Counted from the stretch's first letter, positions 9,412 through 18,941 are shown. The stretch: 64,000 nucleotides of DNA from Varunaivibrio sulfuroxidans (GCF_029318635.1 NZ_CP119676.1:1625001-1689000), one strand, 5' to 3'. Made by a program: numbers and translations. The notes: generated by a model not told the origin, from the sequence alone.

Positions 9412-10206
9412 TCAGGGCGCGCCGAACACACGCTTAAGGATATCAGTGGTGCGCGCCACAGGGTTTTCACGGATCGCCGCTTCTTCCTGGGCGACGACGT
9501 GGAAAAGCCCATCGAGCCCCTTCTTGACGACGTAATCGCTAAGATCCGCCTTGACGTCGGGAACGAAGGGGATCGTCCGATACCGCCCCATCATCTCGTC
9601 ATACGCACGCAGCGCGCCGACCTTGCTCAGATTGCGGTCAACAATGGGTTTCATTTGCACCCGCAAATCTCCCGACATCTTGGCTTTGAAATATTGCGTC
9701 GCCGCGTCCTTGGGCCCCTTATAGATTTTTTGCACGTCATCCAGCGTCATCTCGCCGATGGCCTTCCAAAACACCGCCTTGGCCGGCTTCATCGCCGCTT
9801 CCGCGGCGCGGTTCAGGCGCAATTCCAGGTCGTCGGCAAGGCCAGACATCCCCACGGTGCGCAGCGCCTTTTGCACCCGCCCCAGAGACTGGGGCAACGG
9901 AATGTGGATCGCCGGATTACCGTTAAAGCCGTCGAGCGCGCCGGTTTTCACCGTCGCCCGCGCCGTGCCGACCTTCAATGCCTCGCGCAGGCCCCTGGCG
10001 ATATCCTGGGTCGTCAACGCCGAGGCGTCGCCCGGGAGTATTTTTCCGGCGCCCGCGCCGCCCACGCCCATGCCGTCCAACAAGCCCTTGGCGCGATCGA
10101 ACAATCCGCTCCCGGTCGCCGCACGCTGAAAAGGCGCTCCGGAAAGAATCATCGCCACCCCCCAAAGCACCAGGAAACGCCCAATCCGCCGGTTCCACAC
10201 GTCCAT
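9412..10206 (-). CDS. DUF4197 family secreted protein
   Basis: 264 residues with an N-terminal hydrophobic signal (FLVLWGVAMILSGAPF). The mature domain is typical of DUF4197: LREALKVGTARATV, DGFNGNPAIHIPLPQSLGRVQKALR, LELRLNRAAEAA, YKGPKDAATQYFK, KPIVDRNLSKVG and the closing VVKKGLDGLFHVVAQEEAAIRENPVARTTDILKRVFG. Members are periplasmic and lack an assigned activity. The gene converges on the MFS gene and lies downstream of, and in line with, yjbQ, 144 bp away. The family assignment is firm; the function is open. Confidence 0.85.
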   Translation of the reverse strand: MDVWNRRIGRFLVLWGVAMILSGAPFQRAATGSGLFDRAKGLLDGMGVGGAGAGKILPGDASALTTQDIARGLREALKVGTARATVKTGALDGFNGNPAIHIPLPQSLGRVQKALRTVGMSGLADDLELRLNRAAEAAMKPAKAVFWKAIGEMTLDDVQKIYKGPKDAATQYFKAKMSGDLRVQMKPIVDRNLSKVGALRAYDEMMGRYRTIPFVPDVKADLSDYVVKKGLDGLFHVVAQEEAAIRENPVARTTDILKRVFGAP

Positions 10207-10350
10207 CGTCCTTTCCCACTCCCAACGCCAACGCTCCGGCCCAACGCCCCGGATGCCCCCACAGCATCCCGTGAAGCCGACGCCATCTGCAAAAGCTGCA
10301 ATAACTTAGATCATTACACCTTCTTCCGCCAGGAAAAGAGCCGGGTTGGG

Positions 10351-10770
10351 TTACGCCCCAAGCACGTGCATCACCAGCGTGCGGGTATGGCCGTGGGCGC
10401 GGTGCTCGAACAGATAAATTCCCTGCCACGTGCCCAAAACCAAGCGGCCATCGGCCACCGGGATGCAGAGAGACGTCGCGGTAAGCGCGCTTTTGATGTG
10501 CGCCGGCATGTCGTCCGGCCCTTCGTTGGTGTGGCGGTACCAAGCCTCGTTTTCGGGAGCGATGCGCCGAAAGAACTCCTGTAAATCGGTGGCGACGTGG
10601 GGGTCGGCGTTTTCCTGAATCACCAAGGACGCCGAGGTATGGCGGCAAAATACCGTCAACAGGCCGGTGGTGAGCGCTTGTTCGCGCGTCCAGCGCGCCA
10701 CCGGTTCGGTGATCTCGTAAAGACCCTGAGCGGAGGTTTTAACGCCAATCGATGTCTGCGCCTGATGCAT
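10351..10770 (-). CDS. yjbQ: YjbQ family protein (UPF0047), thiamine-phosphate-synthase-like
   Basis: A 139-residue one-domain protein with all family marks: LLTVFCRHTSASLVIQENADP, DLQEFFRRIAP, TNEGPDDMPAHIKSAL and the closing LGTWQGIYLFEHRAHGHTRTLVMHVLG. The conserved His and Cys residues cluster in a small beta-barrel that binds metal. E. coli YjbQ has weak thiamine-phosphate synthase activity in vitro, but its true role is not settled. The start (MHQAQTSI) lies only 22 bp from the end of the LysR remnant upstream, so the gene's promoter may lie inside that remnant. Confidence 0.9.
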   Translation of the reverse strand: MHQAQTSIGVKTSAQGLYEITEPVARWTREQALTTGLLTVFCRHTSASLVIQENADPHVATDLQEFFRRIAPENEAWYRHTNEGPDDMPAHIKSALTATSLCIPVADGRLVLGTWQGIYLFEHRAHGHTRTLVMHVLGA

Positions 10771-10791
10771 TTAAAGCGTCTCCCGTTTTCC

Positions 10792-11141
10792 TCAAGTTCC
10801 GGCAAGGATTTCCCGCGATACGGCGATACAATCGTCGATCCAGTCTACCACGGCGCGAATACGCGGCCACGACGCCAATTCGTGATGGATCGGCAGCCAC
10901 AATTCCCGCGTCGCCACCGGACGCGCGCCGCCGACCCGTTCCTGGGTCGAATCGTTATCGCCGACGAGGCGCGGCAGCACCCCTTGGCCGCCCCCGCGCC
11001 CCATAGACCGCGAATCCGACGTCGGCCCGTTTGCGGCCCATCATGCGACCATGGCGGGCGTCCGACCATCTCCGGCGACGCTTAGCCTCGCCGCGCCGGC
11101 CGATCGTTTCGCCGTAATCGCGGCGGACGGGAACATGATCG
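10792..11141 (-). pseudogene. Remnant of a LysR-type transcriptional regulator
   Basis: Two pieces of a LysR effector-binding domain can be read in different frames. The upstream piece, about 10991-11026, reads ADVGFAVYGARG, as in the middle of the co-inducer domain. The downstream piece, about 10792-10980, reads VLPRLVGDNDSTQERV, then RELWLPIHHELASWPRIRAVVDWIDD, the typical last 60 residues of the group that ends in a WLPxHxELxxxxRVRAxxDW helix. The roughly 60-70 residues normally between them are missing, the frame changes at the junction, and no helix-turn-helix part is found upstream. The region is therefore decayed rather than a short gene. Confidence in the LysR origin is moderate. Confidence 0.6.
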
Positions 11142-11150
11142 AGGCCTAAA

Positions 11151-11921
11151 TCACGACGATGAGGGACCGTAAAGATGGAGAGTCGCCCCGTGCGCCCGCA
11201 ACCACGCGCGGGCGGCGTCCAGCCCGGGGCACAAAACTTCGACAAGACGCCAAAACGCCGGGCCGTGATTGTGGTATCCGAGATGCGCCACCTCGTGGGC
11301 GATCACATAATCGAGAACGAATTCGGGCGCCATTACCAGACGCCAAGAAAAATTCAAGTTACCGTTCGCCGCGCACGACCCCCAGCGCGAACGGGTGTCC
11401 TTGAGCGCGATGCGGCCCGCCTTCAACCCCGCTTGCGCCGTCTTTTCGCCAACGCGGCGGACGATCTCGTCGCGTGCGCGGCGGATCAGGGCGTCGCGCA
11501 CCCGCCGCGCCGTGTGTTCGGGGCGTCCCGCGATGACAATGGTCCCCGCTTCGATGCGCGCGCCCAGGACGCGGGGATCGCGGCGAACGACATGGTCGCG
11601 CCCCAAAACGGGCACATTTCCCCCTTCGACAAACATGATCGGAGCCGGCCGCCGGTCCAAACGCGCACCGATCCAATCGGCGCGATCACGGGCCATGCGC
11701 ACGGCGTCATCCGCCGCGCCATAAGGTGGTAGCGTCACCACCACGGCGCCATCCTTAGGGTCGATGCGCAAGATCATCCGCCGCGCCCTGGCATGTCGGC
11801 GAATACGTAGGGCGACATCCCGCCCCGCGATTTTAAGGTTCAACTCGGAAACAGCCCGCGCGTTCCGGCGTAACGGCGGTTTTGAACGAAACGTGAATTG
11901 TGGTGTCCGCAAAACCCCCAT
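11151..11921 (-). CDS. YgjP/M48-like metallopeptidase domain protein (DUF45)
   Basis: A 256-residue cytoplasmic protein. The C-terminal half has DTRSRWGSCAANGNLNFSWRL followed by the zinc site VIAHEVAHLGYHNHGPAFW (HExxH plus a third His), the pattern of the YgjP/WLM-type gluzincin family. The N-terminal part (VALRIRRHARARRMILRI) is the usual basic beta-rich extension. These proteins are putative zinc peptidases linked by genomic context to restriction or DNA repair in some species; the substrate here is unknown. AGAGGGGGTCGTA precedes ATG 11921 and fixes the start. It is followed by the decayed LysR gene and preceded in the same direction by ycgN. Confidence 0.85.
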   Translation of the reverse strand: MGVLRTPQFTFRSKPPLRRNARAVSELNLKIAGRDVALRIRRHARARRMILRIDPKDGAVVVTLPPYGAADDAVRMARDRADWIGARLDRRPAPIMFVEGGNVPVLGRDHVVRRDPRVLGARIEAGTIVIAGRPEHTARRVRDALIRRARDEIVRRVGEKTAQAGLKAGRIALKDTRSRWGSCAANGNLNFSWRLVMAPEFVLDYVIAHEVAHLGYHNHGPAFWRLVEVLCPGLDAARAWLRAHGATLHLYGPSSS

Positions 11922-11948
11922 TACGACCCCCTCTTTATCGCCAAACGC

Positions 11949-12410
11949 CTAGCGCGGCCAATCGACGATATGATCTTCGAGATCGCCGGCCTGAACGGCG
12001 CTCACCGCCCGGCCGCGCACGGATGCCCCGGCGCGATGAACGCTTTCGCGCGCGCCACTACGCAAAGGGTGCCACGACGGCAAATCACGCCCCTCGGCCA
12101 ATAGGCGATAGGCGCAAGTCGAAGGCATCCACGCCAACGTAGCGACATTGCCCGCCGTTAATTTGATGCAATCGGGCACGAACCGCGTCCGCTCGGCGTA
12201 ATTGGCGCATCGACAACTGTGAACATCAAGCAGTTGACAGGCCACCTCGGTATAGGCGATTTCACCGGTGTCGGCGTCTTCCAGTTTTTCAAGACAACAC
12301 TTCCCGCACCCGTCGCAAAGGCTCTCCCACTCCGCCGCGCTCATCGCGGACAACGACTTTTCCTTCCAAAACGGCTGCACCGGCCCCGGAGGATGCTCAG
12401 GCGTGCTCAC
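11949..12410 (-). CDS. YcgN family cysteine-cluster protein (UPF0260)
   Basis: 153 residues. The cysteine pattern [43 protein letters not shown] and CAYRLL is that of the YkgJ/YcgN group, predicted to bind zinc or an Fe-S cluster. The C-terminus ([20 protein letters not shown], then EDHIVDWP) is the UPF0260 signature. The frame runs back to 12482 inside phaZ. The GTG at 12410 was chosen because family members begin shortly before PFWKEKSL; it overlaps the phaZ stop by 14 bases, which suggests translational coupling. Biological role unknown. Confidence 0.82.
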   Translation of the reverse strand: MSTPEHPPGPVQPFWKEKSLSAMSAAEWESLCDGCGKCCLEKLEDADTGEIAYTEVACQLLDVHSCRCANYAERTRFVPDCIKLTAGNVATLAWMPSTCAYRLLAEGRDLPSWHPLRSGARESVHRAGASVRGRAVSAVQAGDLEDHIVDWPR

Positions 12411-13614
12411 GAATGAAACTCGCAACGCGGGGAAGAACCTCGGTACGCCACCGGCGGCCATTGAAAATGCCGTAATGGCCAACCCCTTTTTGTAGATGAT
12501 GGGCCTGTTTTTTAGCGGGAATTTTGGTGCAAATTTCGTGGGCGGCCGCCGTTTGGCCGACGCCGGAAATATCGTCGCGCTCGCCTTCCACCGTCAGCAA
12601 CGCCGTTTGGTGAATAGCCGAAGGATCGACCCGACGCCCTCGATGCGTAAACATTCCCTTGGGCAAGGCATGCTCCATGAACACCGTTTTCAGGGTCTGC
12701 AAGTAATATTGCGCGGGCAAATCCATCACCGACATGTATTCATCGTAAAACTTACGGTGCGCCGCGACGCCATCGCCGTCGCCGTCAACCAAGTGGTTGA
12801 ACAGTTCGACATGGGCGTCGATGTGGCGATCCAGATTCAGACTCATGAACCCGTTCAGTTGGATAAATCCGGGATAGACCTTGCGCGAAAACCCCGGATG
12901 AGGAGCGGGCACCCGATGGATGACCGTGCTCTCGAACCACTCCAACGATTTCGTTTTCGCCAATTCATTGACCTTTGTCGGGTTGACGCGGGTATCGATC
13001 GGCCCACCCATCAACGTCATCGTGCGCGGAGCGGATTTCGAGCCGTCCTCGGCCATCAACGCCACCGCCGCAAGCACGGGGACCGACGGCTGACAGACCG
13101 CGATAACATGCACGTCCGGCCCCAGCATATCGAGAAAATTGATCACATAATCGACGTAATCGTCGAGATCGAAAGTCCCGTGCACCACCGGAACGTCCTG
13201 GGCGTTGATCCAATCGGTGACGTAGACGTCGTGGTCGGCGATCAGCGCCTCGACGGTGCCGCGCAACAACGTCGCGTAGTGACCCGACAACGGGGCGACC
13301 AGCAAGACCTTGGGATCCTTGCGCGGGGTGTCGCGTTCGAAATGAAGCAGGGTGCAGAAAGGATGAGAAAGCACCTCGACCTCGCGCACCGCCACTCGTT
13401 TACCGTTGACCACGGTGTGTTCGAGGCCGAACGCGGGCTTGCCGTAACGGCGGGTCATCCGTTCCACCAGTTCGCAACTGGCGACCATCGACCGACCGAG
13501 GCCGGTGTAAGAAATCGGCGAATAAGGGTTCGAGTAAAACTCGCGAACAGCCTCCGCCGTGGCGCGAAACGGGGCAAGAGCGGTATGTTGCCATTCATGC
13601 AATTGATATAACAT
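12397..13614 (-). CDS. phaZ: Intracellular polyhydroxyalkanoate depolymerase
   Basis: A 405-residue alpha/beta-hydrolase-like enzyme that breaks down stored poly-3-hydroxybutyrate granules. It begins [18 protein letters not shown], the usual N-terminus of PhaZ1-type depolymerases. The lipase-like box reads [11 protein letters not shown], where a cysteine takes the place of the usual serine nucleophile, as in Cupriavidus PhaZ1. It also has [27 protein letters not shown] and a late EGERDDISG acid region with a closing HYGIFNG histidine segment. ATG 13614 is preceded by AGGTGG eight bases upstream, so the GTG 12 bases earlier is not used. PHA storage is common in Rhodospirillales. ycgN overlaps its 3' end. 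Confidence 0.94.
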   Translation of the reverse strand: MLYQLHEWQHTALAPFRATAEAVREFYSNPYSPISYTGLGRSMVASCELVERMTRRYGKPAFGLEHTVVNGKRVAVREVEVLSHPFCTLLHFERDTPRKDPKVLLVAPLSGHYATLLRGTVEALIADHDVYVTDWINAQDVPVVHGTFDLDDYVDYVINFLDMLGPDVHVIAVCQPSVPVLAAVALMAEDGSKSAPRTMTLMGGPIDTRVNPTKVNELAKTKSLEWFESTVIHRVPAPHPGFSRKVYPGFIQLNGFMSLNLDRHIDAHVELFNHLVDGDGDGVAAHRKFYDEYMSVMDLPAQYYLQTLKTVFMEHALPKGMFTHRGRRVDPSAIHQTALLTVEGERDDISGVGQTAAAHEICTKIPAKKQAHHLQKGVGHYGIFNGRRWRTEVLPRVASFIREHA

Positions 13615-13786
13615 GGTGTTGTCCACCTTTTATGTTTCGTTACCCATGATATGGGAACGAGAGTAAAGAATTTCTTGTCACAACGGCGTGAACGCCCAAT
13701 ATCGTCCAAAAAACCGTTATGTTCTTAACGCGTTCGCGCCGACTTTTACGACCTTCATCAAAGGCGGGAAATAATAATCCTACGTA

Positions 13787-13803
13787 CCATGCTGCAGTGC
13801 AAC
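13787..13803. promoter_or_regulatory. TGC-rich dyad upstream of phaZ, possible PhaR-type site
   Basis: The stretch around CATGCTGCAGTGCAACA, about 175 bp before phaZ and within the 212-bp gap to cobB, is TGC/GCA rich, with a CTGCAG core. PHA regulators of the PhaR family bind TGC-rich palindromes in alphaproteobacteria. The match is loose, so this is only a candidate. No other gene is seen in the 13615-13826 gap. Confidence 0.18.
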
Positions 13804-13826
13804 ATATTTATTCATCCTATTGTTTT

Positions 13827-15146
13827 TTAACGATTTTCCTTGTCGATCAGATGAATAAACGAGCCGAAAACGCGGCCGTTGACCAATCCGACCCTCGCCC
13901 TATTTTCGCCATGCGCATCGACGCTATCGAACAAAGCGTCGCCGGGCCCCTCGTTCGAAGCCGTCGCATAGTGAAATTCATGGCCGCGCAAGCGGTGTCC
14001 CACTTGGCCCAATGGGGTCTCGGCGATCAATTTGACGCGGCGATAGCCCAGATTCAGGCGGCGCTCGGCGAACGACGTGCCCAGGGGCAACAATCCGGCC
14101 ATCGCATGGGCGGTGCCGTCGGCATCGACCATTCCCCGGCCCAGGACCATGTAGCCCCCGCATTCGCCGTAAATCACCACCCCACGCGCCGCGGCGTCGC
14201 GCAAACCACCCAAAAATTGCTCGGCGCTGGCCAACCGCCAGGCGTGAAGCTCGGGGTAGCCGCCGGGCAAGAATACGGCGTCCGCGTCGGTATTGGGCGC
14301 TTCGTCCTCGAGCGGCGAGAAAAACGACAGTTCCGCGCCGCGCCGCCGCCAGCCTTCGCAAATCAGGGGATAGGTGAAGGTGAAGGCCTCGTCGCGCGCG
14401 ATCGCAATTTTTTGCCCCAACGGAGCCAACGGCTGCGTGCGCGTTTCAGGTGTTTTCCCCCGCCACGGTCGCACCAGGGCGCGAACCGCCGCCACATCCA
14501 CATGATCCGCGACGACAGCCCCGGCGCGTTCGATAAAGGTGCTTAAATCGGCATGTTCCATTGCTTGGACCAAGCCGAGGTGGCGCGACGGAAGAAACGT
14601 CGCCTCGTCGGAAGGGACACAGCCGAGGACGGGAATTTTCGGGAGGTCCCGCGCCATCGCCTGGCGCAAAATTTTCTCGTGACGCGCGCTGCCGACCCGG
14701 TTGAAGATAACCCCCGCGATCGCAATATCATCGCGGTGGGTGGCGAATCCGCGCACCACCGCGCTGACCGATGCGCCCTGCGCCTTGGCGTCGAGCAACA
14801 AAACCACCGGCCAGCCGCTGATACGGGCGACATCGGCGCTGGAGCCCAGATCGCCGACCGCCCCGTCGAAAAGCCCCATCACCGCTTCGCAGACGACGAT
14901 ATCCGCACCGTCCCCGGCCAGACGCACGGCCTCGCCCACAGTCTCCGGGCGCATCGCCCAAGGGTCCAGATTATAACACGGACGGCCCGTCGCACTGGCG
15001 TGAAATCCGGGATCGATATAATCGGGTCCGATCTTTAAAGATCCGCAACGAACGCCCCGCTCCGAAAAATGACGAAGCAGGCCCAGCGTAACGAAGGTCT
15101 TTCCGCTACCCGACGCCGGCGCGGCGACAATCACCCCCTCGGGCAT
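13827..15146 (-). CDS. cobB: Cobyrinate a,c-diamide synthase
   Basis: A 439-residue glutamine-dependent amidotransferase (CobB/CbiA) that amidates the a and c carboxylates of (hydrogeno)byrinic or cob(II)yrinic acid. The N-terminal dethiobiotin-synthase-like ATPase has P-loop APASGSGKTFVTLGLL, DYIDPGFHASATGR and CEAVMGLFDG. The C-terminal class-I-like glutaminase (about residues 245-439) has LPGGYPELHA, the nucleophile Cys in IYGECGGYMVLG and the late HEFHYAT. ATG 15146 has AGGAGG at ideal spacing, so the seven residues before it are not used. It stands alone at the left end of the cobalamin region, separated from the rest by an SCO1-type and a FocA/NirC gene. The same enzyme serves both early- and late-cobalt routes. 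Confidence 0.95.
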   Translation of the reverse strand: MPEGVIVAAPASGSGKTFVTLGLLRHFSERGVRCGSLKIGPDYIDPGFHASATGRPCYNLDPWAMRPETVGEAVRLAGDGADIVVCEAVMGLFDGAVGDLGSSADVARISGWPVVLLLDAKAQGASVSAVVRGFATHRDDIAIAGVIFNRVGSARHEKILRQAMARDLPKIPVLGCVPSDEATFLPSRHLGLVQAMEHADLSTFIERAGAVVADHVDVAAVRALVRPWRGKTPETRTQPLAPLGQKIAIARDEAFTFTYPLICEGWRRRGAELSFFSPLEDEAPNTDADAVFLPGGYPELHAWRLASAEQFLGGLRDAAARGVVIYGECGGYMVLGRGMVDADGTAHAMAGLLPLGTSFAERRLNLGYRRVKLIAETPLGQVGHRLRGHEFHYATASNEGPGDALFDSVDAHGENRARVGLVNGRVFGSFIHLIDKENR

Positions 15147-15210
15147 GTTCGCTCCCCTCCTATCCACGCCCGTCGCAAGAGTCGTATGCGCCCACCGTAA
15201 GGCCTTTCGC

Positions 15211-15807
15211 TCACAGGATGCTGTTCAGTTTTTTCGCCATATCCTCCGCCTTCACGCCATGGCTAAAGTGCGTCACATATTTGCCGTCCGGTCCCATCAG
15301 ATACGTAATCGCGGAATGGTCCATCAGATAGTTTCCATCCTTGGATTCGCTGTCCACGCGGGCGTAATAGACCCGGTATTCCTTGGCCACCGCCTTGATT
15401 TGCGCCGCGCTTCCAGACAACCCGACCAAACGAGGATAAAAATTGGGCACATACGCCTTGAGGGCCGCGGGCGTATCGCGTTCGGGGTCGATGGTGATCA
15501 AGATCGGCACCACTTTGTCGGCTTTCTTGCCGATCATGTCCAAGGCGTCGGCGATCGTCGCCAACGACGTCGGGCAGACATCGGGACAAAAGGTATAACC
15601 GAAGTAAACCAGCATGTAACGGCCACGAAAATCCTTGTCGGTGACCGTCTTGCCGTCCTGATTGACCAGGGTGAAGGGACCGCCGATGGTCACCTGACCG
15701 ACCCCCCCCGAGCGGCTGGCGGTTTGCTGGCCCATCATGTAGCGCATCCCAAAGGCGATGGCCACGGCCAACACGACGGCGAAAAAAAGCCCGATATAAC
15801 GTCTCAT
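15211..15807 (-). CDS. SCO1/SenC family copper-binding thioredoxin-like protein
   Basis: 198 residues. The N-terminal membrane anchor/signal (YIGLFFAVVLAVAIAFGMRY) is followed by a periplasmic thioredoxin fold with the copper motif YTFCPDVCPTSLATI (CxxxC) and the distant ligand His in MDHSAITYLMGPDGKYVTHF. SCO proteins deliver copper to the CuA site of cytochrome oxidase or act as thiol oxidoreductases. No cox genes are near. ATG 15807 is preceded by GAGGG and places the anchor at the N-terminus; the 47 extra residues upstream in the frame have no family support. It lies between cobB and the FocA/NirC gene on the same strand. The gap 15808-16050 holds no gene I can see. Confidence 0.9.
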   Translation of the reverse strand: MRRYIGLFFAVVLAVAIAFGMRYMMGQQTASRSGGVGQVTIGGPFTLVNQDGKTVTDKDFRGRYMLVYFGYTFCPDVCPTSLATIADALDMIGKKADKVVPILITIDPERDTPAALKAYVPNFYPRLVGLSGSAAQIKAVAKEYRVYYARVDSESKDGNYLMDHSAITYLMGPDGKYVTHFSHGVKAEDMAKKLNSIL

Positions 15808-16050
15808 TTGCAACAATCCCTCGAATGACGGCCCGGCGCGGACGTCGGGTTGCTCGTCGAAACCAACGCGCCACGCAACCCGTGGCGTTCCACGCCAAAA
15901 CCGGGACACGCGCCCCAACCACCTCAATCGCATAGACCTCAGCCGCATACATTGAGCACCACGGCGGACGCCGCCTTAAGGCGGCTCAACAATAAAAACA
16001 CTTCGCCCCATAATCAAGCATCCTCGCCCCCAGAAGGCGAATTCGTGAAC

Positions 16051-16971
16051 TTATCGCGTCGTTTGCGGCTTTTTGTCTTTTCCGGGCGGACGCAAATAAA
16101 TCACATAATAGGCCAGCGCGACGAACCCGCCGCCGCCGACAATGTTGCCCAGCGTCACAGCGGCGAGATTGTGAACGAACCCGCCCAGACCCAGGCCCAA
16201 CGTCGCCAAATCCAAGTGCGCGTGCAGCGCCGCCAACACCCCGAAGGGCACGAAAAACATATTGGCGATCGAGTGCTCGAAACCCAAAGCGACGAAGGCC
16301 GAGATGGGGAAGACGATGGCAAGGATCTTCGAGCTGACGCTGTGGGCGGAAAAACATAGCCAAACCGCCAGACAGACCAGAATGTTGCACAAAATTCCGC
16401 GCACGAAGGCCTCGACGAAGGGCAACTCGACCTTGGCGCGGGCGATCGACACCGCCAGCGCGCCGACCGCACCCGAAGCCATGTCCGCGTACCCCGCCAT
16501 CGCCGCCAGCACCGCCATGCCCAACGCGCCGACGAAGTTGCCGACATAAACGACGGTCCAATTGCGCAATAAGGCCCGACTCGTCACCTTGCCATTGGCC
16601 CAACCCATGACGATCAGGCTATTTCCGGTGAACAGTTCCGCTCCACCGACCAGCACCAGAATCAGCCCCAACGAAAAGACCACGCCGCCCAACAGGCGCG
16701 CGGGACCGTAACCGAGGCCGTTCTGGGTCATCACGACGATAAAAAACATCGCCCCGAGGGCGATAAAGGCCCCGGCGAGCACGCTCAGGGCGAACATCGG
16801 CGTCAACGCCATCGCCACTTTCTTGACCCCGACCGCTTCGATTCGCTGCGCAATTTGCGCCGGCGCGTAATCGTCGAACTGGAAGGCCGCCGCAGATCCA
16901 ACCGGCGCGGGCGCGGCGGAATTTTCCGCCTTCTTGGGGGGGGTAGCTGCGCTGCGTGTGTTCTTCGCCAT
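16051..16971 (-). CDS. Formate/nitrite transporter family (FocA/NirC) channel
   Basis: A 306-residue membrane protein with six to seven hydrophobic segments. Family marks include GAMFFIVVMTQ, AELFTGNSLIVMGWANGKV, NWTVVYVGNFVGAL, GILCNILVCLAVWL and GFEHSIANMFFVPFG; the last holds the conserved central His region. FNT proteins are pentameric channels for formate, nitrite, hydrosulfide or small monocarboxylates. The 60-residue hydrophilic N-terminal extension, rich in Ala, Pro and Lys, is longer than in FocA. GGAG seven bases before ATG 16971 sets the start. It is divergent from cbiD with only 46 bp between starts, so the two share a promoter region. Substrate unknown; no formate or nitrite enzymes are nearby. 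Confidence 0.88.
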   Translation of the reverse strand: MAKNTRSAATPPKKAENSAAPAPVGSAAAFQFDDYAPAQIAQRIEAVGVKKVAMALTPMFALSVLAGAFIALGAMFFIVVMTQNGLGYGPARLLGGVVFSLGLILVLVGGAELFTGNSLIVMGWANGKVTSRALLRNWTVVYVGNFVGALGMAVLAAMAGYADMASGAVGALAVSIARAKVELPFVEAFVRGILCNILVCLAVWLCFSAHSVSSKILAIVFPISAFVALGFEHSIANMFFVPFGVLAALHAHLDLATLGLGLGGFVHNLAAVTLGNIVGGGGFVALAYYVIYLRPPGKDKKPQTTR

Positions 16972-17017
16972 TCGCTCACTCCGTTTTGTAGTGATCCTGC
17001 GCAGATAGGGGTACAGT

Positions 17018-18196
17018 ATGGCCATGACGACACGAAAACCCAAGATCAAAAGCGGTTCCGAAACGCAGCCGCCGTTGCGCCGAGGTTGGACCACCGGGGC
17101 CTGCGCGGCGGCGGCGGCGAAATCCGCCTATCACGCCCTGTTGACCGGGCGCTTTCTCGACCCCGTCACCGTCGCCCTGCCCAAAGGCGACGCCCCCGCG
17201 TTCCCCCTCGCCCGCGCCGAGCTGGGCGACGGCTTCGCCCGCGCCGGAATCGTCAAGGACGCCGGCGACGATCCCGACATCACCCACGGCGCGGAGATTA
17301 TCGCCGCCGTCGCCCCCGGTCCACGCGGCACCGGCATCACCTTCGCCGCCGGACCGGGTGTGGGTACCGTCACCCTGGCCGGGCTGCCCCTAGCCGTGGG
17401 CGAGCCGGCCATCAACCCGGCCCCGCGCAAAATCATCGCCGAGGCGATCGACGCGGTGGCGCGCGAACTGAACGCGTCGGGTCTTTCCCGGGTCTGCCTG
17501 CTGTCCGGGGCCGAAGGGATCGACGTGCGCGTCACGGTGTCGATCCCCGGCGGCGAGGAACTGGCGCAAAAAACCATGAATGGGCGGCTCGGCGTCAAGG
17601 GCGGGCTATCGATCCTGGGCACCACCGGGGTGGTCATTCCGTATTCGTGCGCATCGTGGATTCACGCCATTCACCGCGGCGTCGATGTCGCCCGCGCCCA
17701 AGGCATCGACACCCTGGGCGCGGCCACCGGAAAAACCTCGGAAACCGCGCTGCGCGCGCTTATCCCCCTACCCGAGGCGGCGATCATCGACATGGGCGAT
17801 TTTGCCGGCGGATTGTTGAAATACCTGCGCAAGGCCCCGGTTTCCCACCTGATCATCGCCGGCGGCTTCGCCAAAATGGTCAAACTGGCCCAGGGCCACG
17901 GCGACCTGCATTCGGCGCGTTCGCGGATCGATTTCAAGGACCTCGCCGTGTTGGCGGCGACGGCGGGTGCGGCGCGGGATGACTGCGCGCGGATCGAACG
18001 GGCGGCGACCGCCTACGCCGTGTTGCAGGATTTTCCCGAATTGACCCCCAATCTGGCCGCCCTCGTCGCCCGGCGCGCCCGGGCCACCGCCCTGGCGACC
18101 CTGTCCGGCGGGGTCGATGTCGATATCCTGGTGATCGATCGCACGGGCCGCCTGATCGGCGATACGCGGCGGGAGCGGGATCGCGTCGATGGTTAA
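17018..18196 (+). CDS. cbiD: Cobalt-precorrin-5B C1-methyltransferase
   Basis: A 392-residue CbiD. The typical N-terminal RRGWTTGACAAAAAKSAYHALL is followed by VSIPGGEELAQKTMNGRLGVKGGLSILGTTGVVIPYS, with CASWIHAIHRGVDVARAQG and GDFAGGLLKYLRK further on. CbiD methylates C1 of cobalt-precorrin-5B using SAM and belongs to the anaerobic (early-cobalt) route, where it replaces CobF. Its presence beside CbiG and CbiX argues that ring contraction here does not use oxygen. The gene overlaps cobK by eight bases and forms a two-gene plus-strand unit that converges on cobM. Confidence 0.95.
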   Translation: MAMTTRKPKIKSGSETQPPLRRGWTTGACAAAAAKSAYHALLTGRFLDPVTVALPKGDAPAFPLARAELGDGFARAGIVKDAGDDPDITHGAEIIAAVAPGPRGTGITFAAGPGVGTVTLAGLPLAVGEPAINPAPRKIIAEAIDAVARELNASGLSRVCLLSGAEGIDVRVTVSIPGGEELAQKTMNGRLGVKGGLSILGTTGVVIPYSCASWIHAIHRGVDVARAQGIDTLGAATGKTSETALRALIPLPEAAIIDMGDFAGGLLKYLRKAPVSHLIIAGGFAKMVKLAQGHGDLHSARSRIDFKDLAVLAATAGAARDDCARIERAATAYAVLQDFPELTPNLAALVARRARATALATLSGGVDVDILVIDRTGRLIGDTRRERDRVDG

Positions 18197-18941
18197 GCGC
18201 CTTTTAATCCTAGGCGGCACCTCCGAGGCCGCCGAACTGTCGCACACGGCGGCCAAGACCTTCGCCGGACGCGCCCAGGTCGTCACATCCCTTGCCGGAA
18301 GCACGCGCAGCCCCCGTCTCGACCTCGCCGGAGGCGTACGCCGAGGCGGCTTCGGTGGCATCGAAGGGCTGTCTCGCTATTTGAGGGACGAGAACATCGC
18401 CGCCGTGATCGACGCCACCCACCCTTTCGCCGAAACCATCTCCGGTCATGCTTATTGCGCCTGCTTGCGCACCGCCACGCCACTGCTCCGCCTGGAGCGC
18501 CCGGCGTGGACGCTACCGCCCGCGGCGCGCTGGGTCGAGGTGGCGACAATGACCGCCGCGGTCGAAGTCTTGGGCGGATTCGCGCGGCGGGTATTTTTGG
18601 GGATCGGGCGAAAAAACCTCGCGATGTTCACGGCCCTGGAGGAGATATTTTTCCTGGTGCGCACAATCGATCCGCTGCCCGCGCCACCGCCGCTGGCCCG
18701 CCATCATGCCCTGGTCGCCCGTCCGCCGTTCGCCGTAAACGATGAAAAAGCCCTACTGACGGAGCATCGCATCGATACCGTGGTGGCGAAAAACAGCGGC
18801 GGCGCGGCGGCGCGGGCGAAAATCGACGCCGCCCTCGCCCTCGACCTCAGCGTCGTGCTGATCGCGCGGCCCGCCCCCGAGCCGTGCCCGACGACCGCAC
18901 GCCTCGACGAAGCCTTGGCATGGCTTGAGGACGTCTTATGA
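18189..18941 (+). CDS. cobK: Precorrin-6A (cobalt-precorrin-6A) reductase
   Basis: A 250-residue NAD(P)H-dependent reductase of the CobK/CbiJ family. It starts [14 protein letters not shown] and contains [39 protein letters not shown] and [11 protein letters not shown]. Later come [33 protein letters not shown] and LSVVLIARP. It reduces the C18-C19 double bond of the macrocycle. It overlaps cbiD by eight bases, so the two are translated together, and its 3' end overlaps the convergent cobM by six bases. Confidence 0.94.
   Translation: MVKRLLILGGTSEAAELSHTAAKTFAGRAQVVTSLAGSTRSPRLDLAGGVRRGGFGGIEGLSRYLRDENIAAVIDATHPFAETISGHAYCACLRTATPLLRLERPAWTLPPAARWVEVATMTAAVEVLGGFARRVFLGIGRKNLAMFTALEEIFFLVRTIDPLPAPPPLARHHALVARPPFAVNDEKALLTEHRIDTVVAKNSGGAAARAKIDAALALDLSVVLIARPAPEPCPTTARLDEALAWLEDVL

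Noticed and set aside
13719-14546. 275-residue plus-strand frame opposite cobB
   Set aside because: Antisense shadow of cobB; composition is that of a reverse-read GC-rich gene. Many similar long shadows exist opposite cobN, cbiG-cobJ and gyrB.
15141-16050. Possible link of the SCO1-type gene to a cytochrome oxidase operon
   Set aside because: No cox, cta or cco genes are found in the window; the neighbours are cobB and a FocA/NirC channel.
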